A DNA stretch of 64,000 nucleotides from Diaporthe sp. PMI_573 (lineage: Eukaryota; Ascomycota; Sordariomycetes; Diaporthales; Diaporthaceae): NCBI GenBank assembly GCA_021399435.1, contig JAJTUP010000035.1, positions 62,001 through 126,000 on the forward strand, given 5' to 3'. Of this stretch, positions 19,895 through 30,245 are shown piece after piece. A program made the position numbers and the translations under genes. Numbering within the stretch: the stretch's first letter is position 1; each line of letters begins with the position of its first letter. The notes beneath the pieces were generated by a model. That model worked only from the letters and a program-made list of their open reading frames with translations, ran no database searches and was not told the origin of the DNA.

Positions 19895-20582
19895 GCCTGA
19901 CGACCACCGTCACATCTGGTGTAGAATCGACGTCAAGGACAAATTACCCTCGGGCAACCCTCCTGGGTACGAGGATAAAAGATCACTATAGTTTTTTTCA
20001 ACTGAATTTATTCAACTGTGACTACTCTGCTACCATGTGTTCAGAAGTCATTGTACTAGTCTCTAGTTGTCTGGGTAGACCCTCTTGCGGAGCGTCTCTA
20101 GTCTCCACTCATCAGTCTTTATAATCATCTTAGGATTCAAAATCCTCGATTAGAGATCCATAATATATATGCTGATCGTTTTCGATATTGATGGCTTCTA
20201 TCAAGCAGCACCCTCCGACTCGGAAGGGATGCGTGCCGTACAAAGAGCAGCCCGACCAGATTGCTTTACATGGTCATTCTCCCCACCTTATATATTCTGC
20301 TTGGCTCGAAGAGCCTTTTTTTCTCTTCTTTTTTGATGTTCCTCCGGCACCGCATGTGGCCTGTCTGGCGCCAAGTGGAGAAACAATACTTAAATCCCCA
20401 GTATGTACCACTTTCAATACAGATAATATAGGTTTTGCATTCAGTCTCAAGAATACAAGCCTGCCACTTATTATCTTTGACTTCATCAGTCGCGCTAATC
20501 CCCTGCTGGATGCATAGTTATCAGTCCCAATTCACAAGATACCCGTCAGAGCACACCATCCACAACCGGAAACCCTCCCAAA
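19895..20582. other. intergenic, no supported gene
   Basis: It spans the 3' side of the secreted-protein gene and the 5' side of the 150-aa gene. A plus-strand frame at 20188-20517 has no protein character. Confidence 0.45.
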
Positions 20583-21035
20583 ATGTCCTACGGGTCATAC
20601 AGCTCCTCGTCGCCAATGGAGATCCCATCGAAGCGTAGCGTATACCACAACTCATACCTCGACTATTCCTGCGCATTTTCAAGCTGGCCACGCCGGGTTT
20701 CGCTGGGCGAGCGCGGCAACGAACAGCCCCGAGCGACATCCCACATCTCGGACGAGGACCTGCTTTTCCTCTCAGAGCCCGTCTTCGCCGACGAGGACGC
20801 CCACTCGACCTCCAGCTATGAATCCGGCACCACATCATCACGTCACGCCACGGTGCGTCACGTAGGCGGCGCTGAGCTCCAAGAGATGAGGCGAGAACAG
20901 GCGCTCCGCCAGCAGAAGCTCATGCCCTATGTCATGGCCGAGAAGGAGCTGAGGGGACAGGCCACGAGGGCCCACAAACAGCAAAAGTCGAGATCCAAGA
21001 AGCCTCGATTCTCCGGTCCAAGCTCACCGCCATAA
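20583..21035 (+). CDS. conserved fungal hypothetical protein, 150 aa
   Basis: The single exon starts MSYGSYSSSSPMEIPSKRSV and has an acidic patch (ISDEDLLFLSEPVFADEDA), a Ser/Thr-rich linker, then a conserved-looking HATVRHVGGAELQEMRREQA helix and a basic C-terminus (HKQQKSRSKKPRFSG). I recall similar short fungal proteins with the SDEDLLFLSE and RHVGG-helix elements, of unknown function. The basic tail suggests a nuclear or nucleic-acid-bound role, which is inference. The start is well placed and the frame is clean. Confidence 0.7.
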   Translation: MSYGSYSSSSPMEIPSKRSVYHNSYLDYSCAFSSWPRRVSLGERGNEQPRATSHISDEDLLFLSEPVFADEDAHSTSSYESGTTSSRHATVRHVGGAELQEMRREQALRQQKLMPYVMAEKELRGQATRAHKQQKSRSKKPRFSGPSSPP

Positions 21036-21674
21036 CACCCATCGCCGAGGCGGTTGAGTGAGGGAGTCGTCTTATTCGATAAGCCGGCTGCCTGGCTGAC
21101 AGTCTCCCTCTGTGGCGAAGGATACACTCGTACAACATACGTATAAACTCACTCACATTACCAAGCTTGTCGTTCTCGTGCTCTCTCCACACGCTACACC
21201 CTTCGCACTCACTCATTACTGTGCTAGTCTGAGTGTTACATAGCTGCCATTATCGGCCCTATTGGCAACAACGATATGTCTACGAAGCCCATGTGTCTCG
21301 CAAACAAGCCGACCCAAAGGGACAGCGACAGTATGTGGGTCTTGGCTTTCCCTCGTCTGCGTACTATCTGGGTTTGAACTGCGTGTCAGCTTTCGAGGTG
21401 GCTCAGGAGCAGGACAAGGAGCTACGCACCGTCATCATACACGGATGGGCTCTGTAAGACAATTAGCAGCTTGACCTAAGATTGTTAGAATAAATGCAGA
21501 AGCACTCTATTCATCTTACTAGATCTGGGGAATCTGCATCAGAACTGATGATATGAGTCGAGCTTTCCGAATGGAGGTGTCACCCTCGAGTGCAGCTGAA
21601 TCGCAGCAATCTATGCAGAATTCTGTATATCTTAGAACCCTCCGAATGAATAAATGCATTGCCTGTAGACATAT
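21036..21674. other. intergenic, no supported gene
   Basis: There are short frames only. This lies between the 150-aa gene and the 3' end of the gypsy remnant. Confidence 0.45.
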
Positions 21675-22081
21675 CTAGCCGTTCAGAGATTGGGTCATAG
21701 TCAAGACTTTCCAGATGATGAGGTCATTTCTCTGAGCGGGCAGCGGGTCATCAGCAGCAGGCTGTAACAGGCTGACGTGAAAGACAGGGTGAATCTTCAT
21801 GGACTCGGGCAGGGCTAGGCGATAGGCCCAAGGGCTAACAACCTTCTCGATCCGGAACGGGCCACAGTTCTTCCAATCCAGTTTCTTCGCAGGACGCAGA
21901 GCCTTGATGTTACGGGCGTCGAGCCAGACCTCTTGGTCAACTCGGAACCGGCGGGCTGGGCGGCGCTTGCGGTTCGCTTGCTCCCTGTGACGGGCCTGAG
22001 CAACAAGCGAAAAGTCAAGGGTATGAAAGCCATAGCATAAAGAGGGTATTTTCTTAAGCCTGTCTGGTAGCGTCCAAGCAT
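21675..22081 (-). pseudogene. Ty3/gypsy polyprotein remnant (integrase C-terminal part)
   Basis: Read without a start codon on the minus strand, the frame gives [60 protein letters not shown] and [20 protein letters not shown], the hallmark end of Ty3/gypsy integrases just before a chromodomain. The chromodomain, the catalytic integrase core, RT and LTRs are not found nearby. The frame ends at TAG 21675. It is a small retrotransposon fragment. Confidence 0.8.
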
Positions 22082-22257
22082 GGGTAGACAGTAAATGAGA
22101 GATTGATCACCTTTTGAGCGCTCGGCTTCGAAGTCGCGGGTGACTCCCTCAGATTGTGGGACACAGCTCCACTAGCTGCCGCTGCGGCCATTTTGGAAGC
22201 CAACTGTGTGATGTGATCAGCTTTGTTGGCGAGAAAAGTGATGATTGCTAGAAACAT
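22075..22257 (-). other. short coding-like segment paralogous to 35690-35793
   Basis: The translation starts MFLAIITFLANKADHITQLA and SKMAAAAASGAVSHN. The segment at 35470-35793 starts MFPAVITRLVNRTDRILQFA and SKMAASAAAGVVPQ. Nucleotide similarity also continues upstream of both ATGs. The family is unknown. The position upstream of a gypsy fragment hints at a retroelement gag-type N-terminus, which is inference. Confidence 0.4.
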
Positions 22258-22443
22258 ACATCCATCATGGATCGTGGAAGTTAGTCGGTGCTACGGTGGT
22301 CCGCCGTCTTGATCGGCGCCTTTGGATTCGGTGTCTACTTAGTCGCACCAGGTGAGTAGTTTCGTAGACTGCTCCGGAGTTCGCACCTCGTCCCTTCCCC
22401 AGGACTTTCCGATGCTCTGACACACTTCTTCGGTCTGGCCAAG

Positions 22444-22692
22444 GTGACTTTGTCGAAGGAGTTCTCCCGGAGTGACGTTCTGAAACGACATTTCCAAAAG
22501 TGCTCGATCCGTCGTGGCAACCCTACAGGAGCCAGCCACCTATCTCATCCCCACACGCACATAAAGAAGACGCAGGAGGCTGTCCCTGAGGCCGCGCAGC
22601 TTGGGCACGATGGGGACATGATGAACGGTATAAACAATGTAACGGGAAATCCGCATATGACTCTCTTTCAACAAATTCTGGCAGCGGATTAA
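22444..22692 (+). pseudogene. C2H2 zinc-finger transcription factor fragment
   Basis: It reads KEFSRSDVLKRHFQKCSIRR, GNPTGASHLSHPHTH, the second finger and linker of a group of fungal C2H2 regulators (FSRSDVLKRHxxxC). The first finger and any effector domain are missing, and the frame stops after 82 codons (ending FQQILAAD). The first Cys pair of the finger is also not intact upstream. This is a gene fragment. Confidence 0.6.
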
Positions 22693-22839
22693 GCACGCGG
22701 CTAAAACCAACCCATCCAGTCGTGGTCTTTTTTCCTGTAATTTTAAAACAGCAACAGATAACCTCGTAATGATCGTGATTTACCCACAATCCAGAAATAC
22801 CATCACGTAGAATGACCATTGGGCAACAATGCTGGACGT

Positions 22840-23095
22840 TCGGATTATCGATAGATGACGCGTTTTGTCAAATTTAGTCGATTGTAGGAAAGGTTTAGCA
22901 CCTCGCCTGTGACGAAGTGATTCGTGAATGAAGTGGAAGTCAACACGTTTATATACACAAGTTTTCAACATCTGGTTGGAACAAGTTTATAAGATTTAAG
23001 AAATGAAACCCGCAGGCAGGGAAGACAGGCGAAAAGGGCAAATGCTAAATTGTAAATTTGTATCCTGCAACTTGTGGATTCTAATTCTTATTCAG
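22840..23095 (-). repeat. orphan inverted copy of the upstream region of the GH64 gene (40125-40372)
   Basis: On the minus strand the order of blocks matches 40125-40372: TTAGAA.CACAAGTTGCAGG, AATTTA.CATTT.CCC.TTT, GCCTGCGGGTTTCATT.CTTA, CCAGATGTT.AAAA, GACTTCCACTTCATTCACGA and AAACGCGTCAT. Copies differ by scattered substitutions and a short insertion. No GH64 coding sequence follows this copy. Confidence 0.8.
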
Positions 23096-23812
23096 GGACG
23101 CGGATATTCGCACAACCAAAATCGGATGCTGCACGACCATTTCTGACTGAGCGCATCGGGCCTTATGTGCCAATTTATTTCCACCATTTTTTTTTATACA
23201 AATAAGTAATGCAACGGCCGGCTTCCCATGACCTCCAAAATGGATTATTCAACCAGAAGAGACACATATGTGCTCCAGAACAAGAAGCACTTCGATAGGA
23301 GATCCTCCGACCCGTGAGCGGGGATTGGGGGCAGACGAGAACCAGTGTGTCCAATAGTCAGGTAACGGGAAAAATGGAGGTTGTAACGTACCTAACGGTT
23401 GGATTTCCAACTTTGTAACGTCCCTAACGGTTGAAAATAAGCTGTCAGATTATCACCCTTTAAGGTATATCGGACGTGTAATTATGGTCCGATTGATGGG
23501 GTGGTCACTGTGTGTATTGTGATGATGTCTTGTCTTGGTTCCTTGGTGGTACCCCACCCGTAAGGGGGCTGGTTTTGTCATGATTCAACCATTGATGCCT
23601 CAGGCACCTAACCCAAAGCACCCGTCACATCTGACATAAGCCGTTAACGGCTTGTCAAACGTTAACTAACTGGTAACGGTTGGAATTTCCTAAATAGGTA
23701 ACCCATGATAGAAACTCGTTGGTGCTGAAGGGGATTTACACTAAATTAAGCTTTGCAAGCAATATATTCCCATGTTTCATTCAGGTTTTATCTTTCTCTC
23801 AACTTCTGATAA
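23096..23812. other. upstream of hAT transposase; contains repeated CCTAACGGTTG motif
   Basis: The 11-bp motif CCTAACGGTTG occurs at about 23389 and 23420, and a related GTAACGGTTGG at about 23672. Such short subterminal repeats are common in hAT ends. No gene is seen. Confidence 0.45.
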
Positions 23813-26125
23813 AGAAAGAGGACATCAGTTGTCTGGCAGTATGGTGAAGATATACAACTGAAGCAGGACGCAACGAAGAAGTTCTGGTACTGTTATCTGT
23901 GTGAGCGGCAGCAGCGCCAGCAGGGGCTTCCAATTTCCGGCAAGGGCAACTGCACTGCCTTAGACCACCTCGAATCGAAACACCAAATTGACAGGGAGAC
24001 TGGTGAGCATAGACCAGCAAAGAACGACCCCTCACAGCCGTCAATTTTCGACTTCAACAGCATATCAACCGTTGTATTCAAACGCCGATTTGACGACTTC
24101 AAGGAGCTTCTTATTCGATGGATCGTCTACTGTCACATCGCCTTCTTCCAAATCGAGAACCTCTACTTCCGCGACCTCCTCTTCTATGTATTTCCAGGCC
24201 TAACAACGCTCCTACCAAAGGCGAGCCTTGTGATTCGCAAATGGATCATAGAGGCATTTGAGGCGCGCAAAGAGAGGCTGCGTCAAGAAATGCAAGCGGC
24301 ACACAGCAATATATCGATATCGTTCGATTTATGGACATCGCCGAACTACCAGGCCACCCTGGGGTGTGTCGCGCACTTTGTCAGCAGAAATGGTAAGAGA
24401 CGAACGGCGGTGCTGGCGCTTCGCGAACTGGTTGGCGAACATTCAGGAGAAAACATGGCAGATGTCCTCCTACACATATTTGGCGACTACGGGATCAGCG
24501 GCAGAATCGGTTATTTCATGGCTGACAACGCGACTTCGAATGATGCCTGTATTGACCTGGTCCTCCAAGCTCTTTATCCGAACATGAGCAAGAAACATCG
24601 CCTACGACGACGCCTTCGGTGTTTCGGCCATATCGTCAACCTTTGCGCCCAGGCCTTTATTATGGGAAAGGATGCTGAGAAGACCTGCAAGGATCTGGAA
24701 TCGGCGTATCGAGAAGGAGACTTAACACGGATTGGCGAGCTGTGGAAGCGACGTGGTGCAATTGGAAGGCTCCACAATACCGTACGGTATATTAGAGCGA
24801 GTCCTCAACGCCGCCAATTCTTCAGATCAATAGAAATAGGCGGTGAACTGGCTGCATTCGATGGATTAGAGGTAAGGCCCTTATTTCGCGCCGCATTTTA
24901 ATGCAACAGCACCGTATATTCCCACTTCAGAGACTGATGTTCGAGTGTCATGCAGCTTGTTCAAAGCCAGTCGACGCACTGGAATTCTTATTTTCTATCG
25001 ATTGGACGCGCCCTTAACGTCAAAGAACGCATCCAGCTCTTCTGCGATCAATATGAGCCTCCACTGGGTGACATGGGCGTCCTGGATAACCGGCTTACAC
25101 CGCGGCAATGGGATGAACTCGGACACCTCCATGACCAACTCGAGACATTCTACGAAGCCACAATCATGAACGAAGGGAGGCAGCGGACTCTTGCGGATCA
25201 TTTTCAATCGTTGGATTGGCTAATTGATGAAATCCAACTTGCTCGGCAAAAATTTGAACAACTTGCTGACGATGCCCTCCGCAAGCGTGGCCCGAATCAG
25301 CAGGATACCCAAAGCGAAGTCGATGACTATAATTGGCTTGCTGCGGCAGCAGAAGTTGCCTGGAAGAAATGCGAGAAGTACTACAACAAGGCTGATGATT
25401 CGCCCGCTTACTACGCCGCTATATCGTTGAATCCAACCCTCAAGAATCAGTGGTACCATCAGGTTTGGAATGAGAGCGATGATAAGCGTGCCTGGATCCA
25501 GGCAGCGGTTGGGGCTGTCAAAGAGCTCTGGACTGAGGAATATCGAGGAAAGTTTGCTGGCGGAGCCCCAGTTCCTACTCACATCTCTAAGGCGCCGGAA
25601 TTAAAGGAGAAATCGTTCACCTCGGTTCGGAATCACAAGCGGCTTAAACTACGCCAGTCCGACCCTAAATTAAGTCATGAACTACCCTCGGTGGACCACT
25701 ACAACGAGTTTATCACCACTGACGTTATCGGCCTTAAGGATGACGAAGAATTCGATCCCATTCAGTACTGGAATGAGCGCTACCACTCGCAGACGGACCT
25801 AGCTCGTATGGCGCTGGACGTGTTGGCCGTGCCTCCCATGTCGGATGAGTGTGAGCGCTTATTTAGCAGTGCCAAGCTCCTCCTTACGGATCGTCGTTCA
25901 CGACTTCGGATGGACGTAATCGAAGCCAGCGAGTGCCTACGGGCTTGGTATGGACGCCCAGAGCGGAAGGCATTTGATAACTCCAGTATCGGCTTGATGG
26001 AAGACGAAGCAAGGGATGAGGCTGGGACCTGTGGGCGGGGTGCGGCAGGGGAAGAAGATGGCGGTGGAGATGACGGTAGTGAGGAGTCAAATATATTGGA
26101 GAACACTGCTGGTGAGCATACTTAA
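23813..26125 (+). CDS. hAT-superfamily transposase, nearly complete, one intron
   Basis: Exons are 23813-24871 (open at its 5' end) and 24956-26125. The 84-bp intron (GTAAGG to CATGCAG) has phase 0, and joining gives FDGLELVQSQSTHWNSYFLS, the expected hAT continuity. A BED-type zinc finger lies near the start (WYCYLC, then HLESKH). The RNase H-like core includes SISFDLWTSPNYQ, GYFMADNATSND and CFGHIVNLCAQAF. The C-terminal dimerisation region is MALDVLAVPPMSDECERLFS then SAKLLLTDRRSRL. The last 60 residues are acidic. The real start is uncertain because TAA stands at 23810; an upstream exon or a lost start is possible. No internal stops occur, so the copy is fairly young. The ends of the element were not defined. 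Confidence 0.85.
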
Positions 26126-27787
26126 TGGGCTCAGGGTTTAGCTAGTATCATGGGATCTTGTGTCGCAATTTCTGATGGATCTGGATCGTAGCATAAAAGC
26201 TCTTGATTTTTCCTCTCTAACGACTGAAAAGAGGTCGGTTTCTTATACATAAGGTCAATAGGGCCGCCAGGGCCGTTGTGTTGAAGAACTTGCTTTTTGG
26301 GAGGCAGATGGTAGCTGATACCAACCTCTGACTGGAAGACTGGAAGCTCGGACCTCCGGGCAGCGGGTCTGAACAGCTAGTCTGACTATAGACGACACGG
26401 CCGCGCAAAGCCCGAGCAGCTGCTCGTCCAGACAGCAAGCATACCGAGCTTAACCAGACTCGACTGCCGGAAATCGAATCAGGTGGCAAGGTCTCGCTCG
26501 CAGCCCTCTCAACGGGTAACATAACAGAGGTGTCATAAGGTCTTCTATAAGCTGGATCATTGCGGCAATGCACATCTACGGTGAAGAAGATATACATAAG
26601 GCGACAAGATACGAGCGGGACGCCTCGAGCCCAGCGCAGGGGAAAGTGACTTGAATTCACGATGGGCAGAGTCATATAGCGGTGGCTACGTGGAGCTTCC
26701 GTTGCTGTGGTGCACCCGTCGGATTGGACCGTTTTGCCACCCGCTTAACAAGGTCTTTTTGCCTTCTCTTTTGCCTCCTTTTTGCTTTCATGCGTCCCCT
26801 TTCTATCCAGCCTATCCCTTCCAGCTTTCTTCGTGCGACCTTATAAGTCTTAATCTCAATTCCTTATGTTTCGTTTCCATCTGCTTCTCCTCCCTTTCCA
26901 TGTTGTCTGCCGGCATTGGAACCGGCAAGGTTTCGCGTTGTTTTGCCAAAGAGGGATTAGTGGTCTTGAAAGTGAAAGGCTAACACGGATCCGGCATTTA
27001 ATAAGTCTCATGAGCGCTCGCCAAACCAGATTATTCGACCGGCTTCAAATTCCGTAATCCGGTTTTGTTGTTCTGCGAGGCGTTTTACTATCTGTCGGTT
27101 AAAGCTCTTAATCATTTTTTGTGTCTGCACTCGGAACTGTTGTAGTAAGTAATGTTGTAATAGTTCGAGTTAAGGTGAGCACCAGTGATCTTATTGGATT
27201 GGATTGGAGCTGGATCCGAGGGTCGCTCCAATCCAGTCCAGATGCGAAGGCATGCTGCCTCCTGGATATCCAGAACCGATCCAGATCATATTTTTACCCT
27301 TTTGGGACGATTAGTAAGCCGCTGAATAAACGTCGAGGATATATGATGCAGAACAAGATGTCACATCCAACAGACCAAAACGTTACACAATTGATCAAAC
27401 CGGAAGGAAGGTCTTCCAGCTAGTATGCCGAAGCATTGGCCGGAGAAGTACGGCAGCCGGTGGGTTAGGACGGCGGGTCCTGCTGTGCTCTACCAGCCGA
27501 CGCACATCTTCCGCCTAAGATATCTCCTTGACCGTTAAGGTCTGCCTTGGCCGTCGCCGCAGCCTAGTCGTTACCATCGTTGTCTTCATATTCCCAATAG
27601 CAGTCTGAGAGAGACGCTCGAGATGGAGAAATCCGTCCGGGGGCCGGATAGGTGCTGCTTGGGACAACGGCCGTGGGGCGGGGATTGTTATAAATGCCGA
27701 CCATTGTCGAGAAGGATCAGTGAGATTGCCCTCTTGGTTGGCGGTCCTGGCTCGACTTGATATGTGATTGTAGGTACGAGTTGTAGG
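26126..27787. other. no supported gene; perfect 10-bp inverted repeat near 27205-27235
   Basis: GGATTGGAGC and GCTCCAATCC lie about 12 bp apart near 27205-27235, possibly a subterminal hairpin of the hAT element. Frames at 26217-26675 and 27121-27423 look non-coding. Confidence 0.4.
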
Positions 27788-29858
27788 CTAGTCACTCGAC
27801 TGGCGCCCTCGTCGACGTCCCTTCGATGTTGCCTTGACCTTTGACGCGTCACGCCGACTGCATCCCCTCGCACCCCGTTTCTTTACCTTCGTCGCCGGAA
27901 ATCTCGACTGCTGGTCTTGCGGCCCCATGAGTGATGGAGGCGCTGCTGCCTCTGCCATCCTTCGGCGCGAGATTCGGAGTGGGCTTTTGGCGGCGCCGGA
28001 CCGAGTCACAACGTTCTGTAGCGCCTCTTGACGGGCCGCAATCCGAGCACTGCGACGAAGCGGTTGGGTGGTTGTCGAAGACTGACGTGCATTCCTTGTG
28101 CTCTTCCTTCGCTGCAGGTGATCGCTGGAGGGCTTGCTCCCCTTCGAATCTGGTCTTTCTATATTCCTCACTGCACGTTCATAGCCATCTGGTCTTCCAA
28201 CCTCAGCAGTTCCAGACTCCGGTACGTCCCCGGCCGATCCTGCATCAGCACCTTCGGAGGTCTCACTGTGAGAGCCCAGGTCGTCGCCGCCGCGTTTAAC
28301 GCGCTTGGAAGGCGGTCCGTCGTCAGCACCATCGTCGGCACCATCGTCGTGGCTGCGTTTTGATTTCGCTCCTTGGTAACCGGGACCGTCCTTACGGCCT
28401 GGCGTCGGGCCAGGCTCACCAGCATCCCGCCTCTGCTTCTTAATGATTCGATCGGGTGTGGCCTCATCCTCCTCGTCACGTCCGAATCTCCTCTTCGTGC
28501 CACGAACGGTATCCGGACCGGTCTCGGCCACGCTGGATCCGTTCAACTCGGCCTCGATGAGCGGGACTTGCTCCAGGGTCCACCGCACCCGGATACTATG
28601 GCGCTTAGCCTCCTTCTTCGCGGTCAGGTAATTCCCTACCGCCTGCTTGAATACTGTGACAAGGTTATTTCGCCTCTTGACCGACGCCAGTGCCTCTTCT
28701 GCCGCTTCCAACCTCGATTTGGCGGTCGTCATCACCTGCATACGCGCTGCTGGGGTTAGACGAGAGCCCTGCGGGTTGTTCTTGTCGTTGTATGCCGACA
28801 TCAGGACCGCTTTAGCCGACGTGACAGCCCGAGTGGCCTGATCTCTTTCACTCTGACGCCGAAACGCAGACTCGATATTGCACACATACTCCTCGGTCTC
28901 GAACGGCCTCAACACGCTTGAGTCCACAAGCGTCTTCCAGGCTGCGTCGTACTCTGGCTGCATACGCTTGACACGGCTGGCGTATCGGTAGTGCACCCAG
29001 CACTCGTAGCCGAGATACTCGATCCAGGTCGTCAGCTTGTCTTGCTGTGTCGGGTCTTCGTGGAACTGGAACGGCCGGGTGAAGCCATACTCCGCAAGCA
29101 GTTTCTTCACCGCCTCCGTATAGGTCGGAGATCCGCGTCGGAATGCGGGGACAAAGTAGTGATACGCCGCTCTCACCTCATGGGAGTCGCCCCATTTGGC
29201 GAAGTCTCCTCTATTAAATTTTTGCCAGTCGCGGAACATTCGCCAACTCCCCAACTGCGGCCCAAAAACACTCCAATTCACATAAAGGTCCGCATCGGGA
29301 TCGGGATCGGGTTCGAAGTCTGGAGGATGGTCCACCCAGGGCCGCAGCATATCCCAGTGTGAGAACGGATCTTTGGCAACCTCGTCGATAAGGTCAATAG
29401 AATATAGGGGCCGGCCGCCCTCCTCGATAAGGTTATTGTAAAACCCTCTCTCCCGCACTTCCCTGGGGATAGGCGCCAGAGTTTCAGCAGAGCTCTCGCG
29501 GTCGAATGGCGGGGGTGGAGGTCGCGGCGAGGCGTCGGAGGACATGTCGAGCAGTCGCGAGGTGAGCTGGCCGGGATCGACTGGGCGGGACTGGCCTGTG
29601 TCGCTGGCGCGCCGTGTCCGATCCCTATCTTGGTTGTTAGTGGGTATGGGGGAGAGGGGCGAGATGCCGGCAGACTGAAGGCCATTACCTCAGTCGCTGA
29701 ATGAAACTCTCGGGCAGATTCTCCGGGTCCTCAACATCAACGACTATTGGCCCGCCATCGAGGCAGTGTTCTTCCAAATACTGGTCAAGCTCGGCATCAC
29801 TGTAGGCAACGACGTCGCGAGCGAGATATTTTCGAGATATGGGTTCGGAGGAGACCAT
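27788..29858 (-). CDS. conserved fungal hypothetical protein, 668 aa, two exons (left gene of divergent pair)
   Basis: Exons are 29689-29858 and 27788-29624. The 63-bp intron (GTAATG to CAAGATAG, with CTAAC upstream of the acceptor) joins in phase 2 and gives exactly 669 codons. The protein begins MVSSEPISRKYLARDVVAYS, then an acidic ELDQYLEEHCLDGGPIVVDV and NLPESFIQRLR. Residues 85-330 hold a globular region rich in Trp/Tyr (FGPQLGSWRMFRDWQKFNRG and WIEYLGYECWVHYRYASRVK) with following helices. Residues 400-668 are long, charged and disordered with many basic clusters (KRRFGRDEEDE, PPSKRVKRGG, KVKKRGARG), suggesting a nuclear protein. I recall this as a recurring family of unknown function in ascomycete accessory regions. 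It is divergently paired with the gene at 30246. Confidence 0.78.
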
Positions 29859-30245
29859 TTTGTCGTTGTGTAGAGCGGGATAAAGACGTATGATGGATGG
29901 GATGTTTGCGGAGGGGCATGCTTTGTGACTCGTCGCCTGTCCGGCCTCAGGCGACATCTGAGTCAGCAGCCCCCCGCTGTCCGTTGCAATCCGTGAGTCG
30001 CGACCGGGCAAGGGTCGGGTGGCACGGGCCACACAGGGAAAATTCTGTCCCTCTGACCGCTGGCTGTCTTCATCTGTGAGGGTTTTTGGTGTAAACCACG
30101 ACATATCGTGGTATTTTGGCTTGGTGTTTTAGCTTAATAGAATGCCTCAACCCAGTATGACCAGTGCGATCGCTGCGGCTAAGATCGTGAGCACAGCGGT
30201 GGGTAAGTTTAGCCGTAGACCTGTTGATGAGGGGGATTCTCACCA
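29859..30245. promoter_or_regulatory. shared intergenic region of the divergent gene pair
   Basis: 387 bp separate the two start codons, so the promoters must lie here, assuming the upstream ATG of the right gene (492 bp if its second ATG at 30351 is used). No classical TATA pair is evident. Co-regulation is inferred from spacing only. Confidence 0.4.

Noticed and set aside
26217..26675. 152-codon minus-strand frame after the hAT gene
   Set aside because: Irregular composition and no recognisable segment; probably chance.
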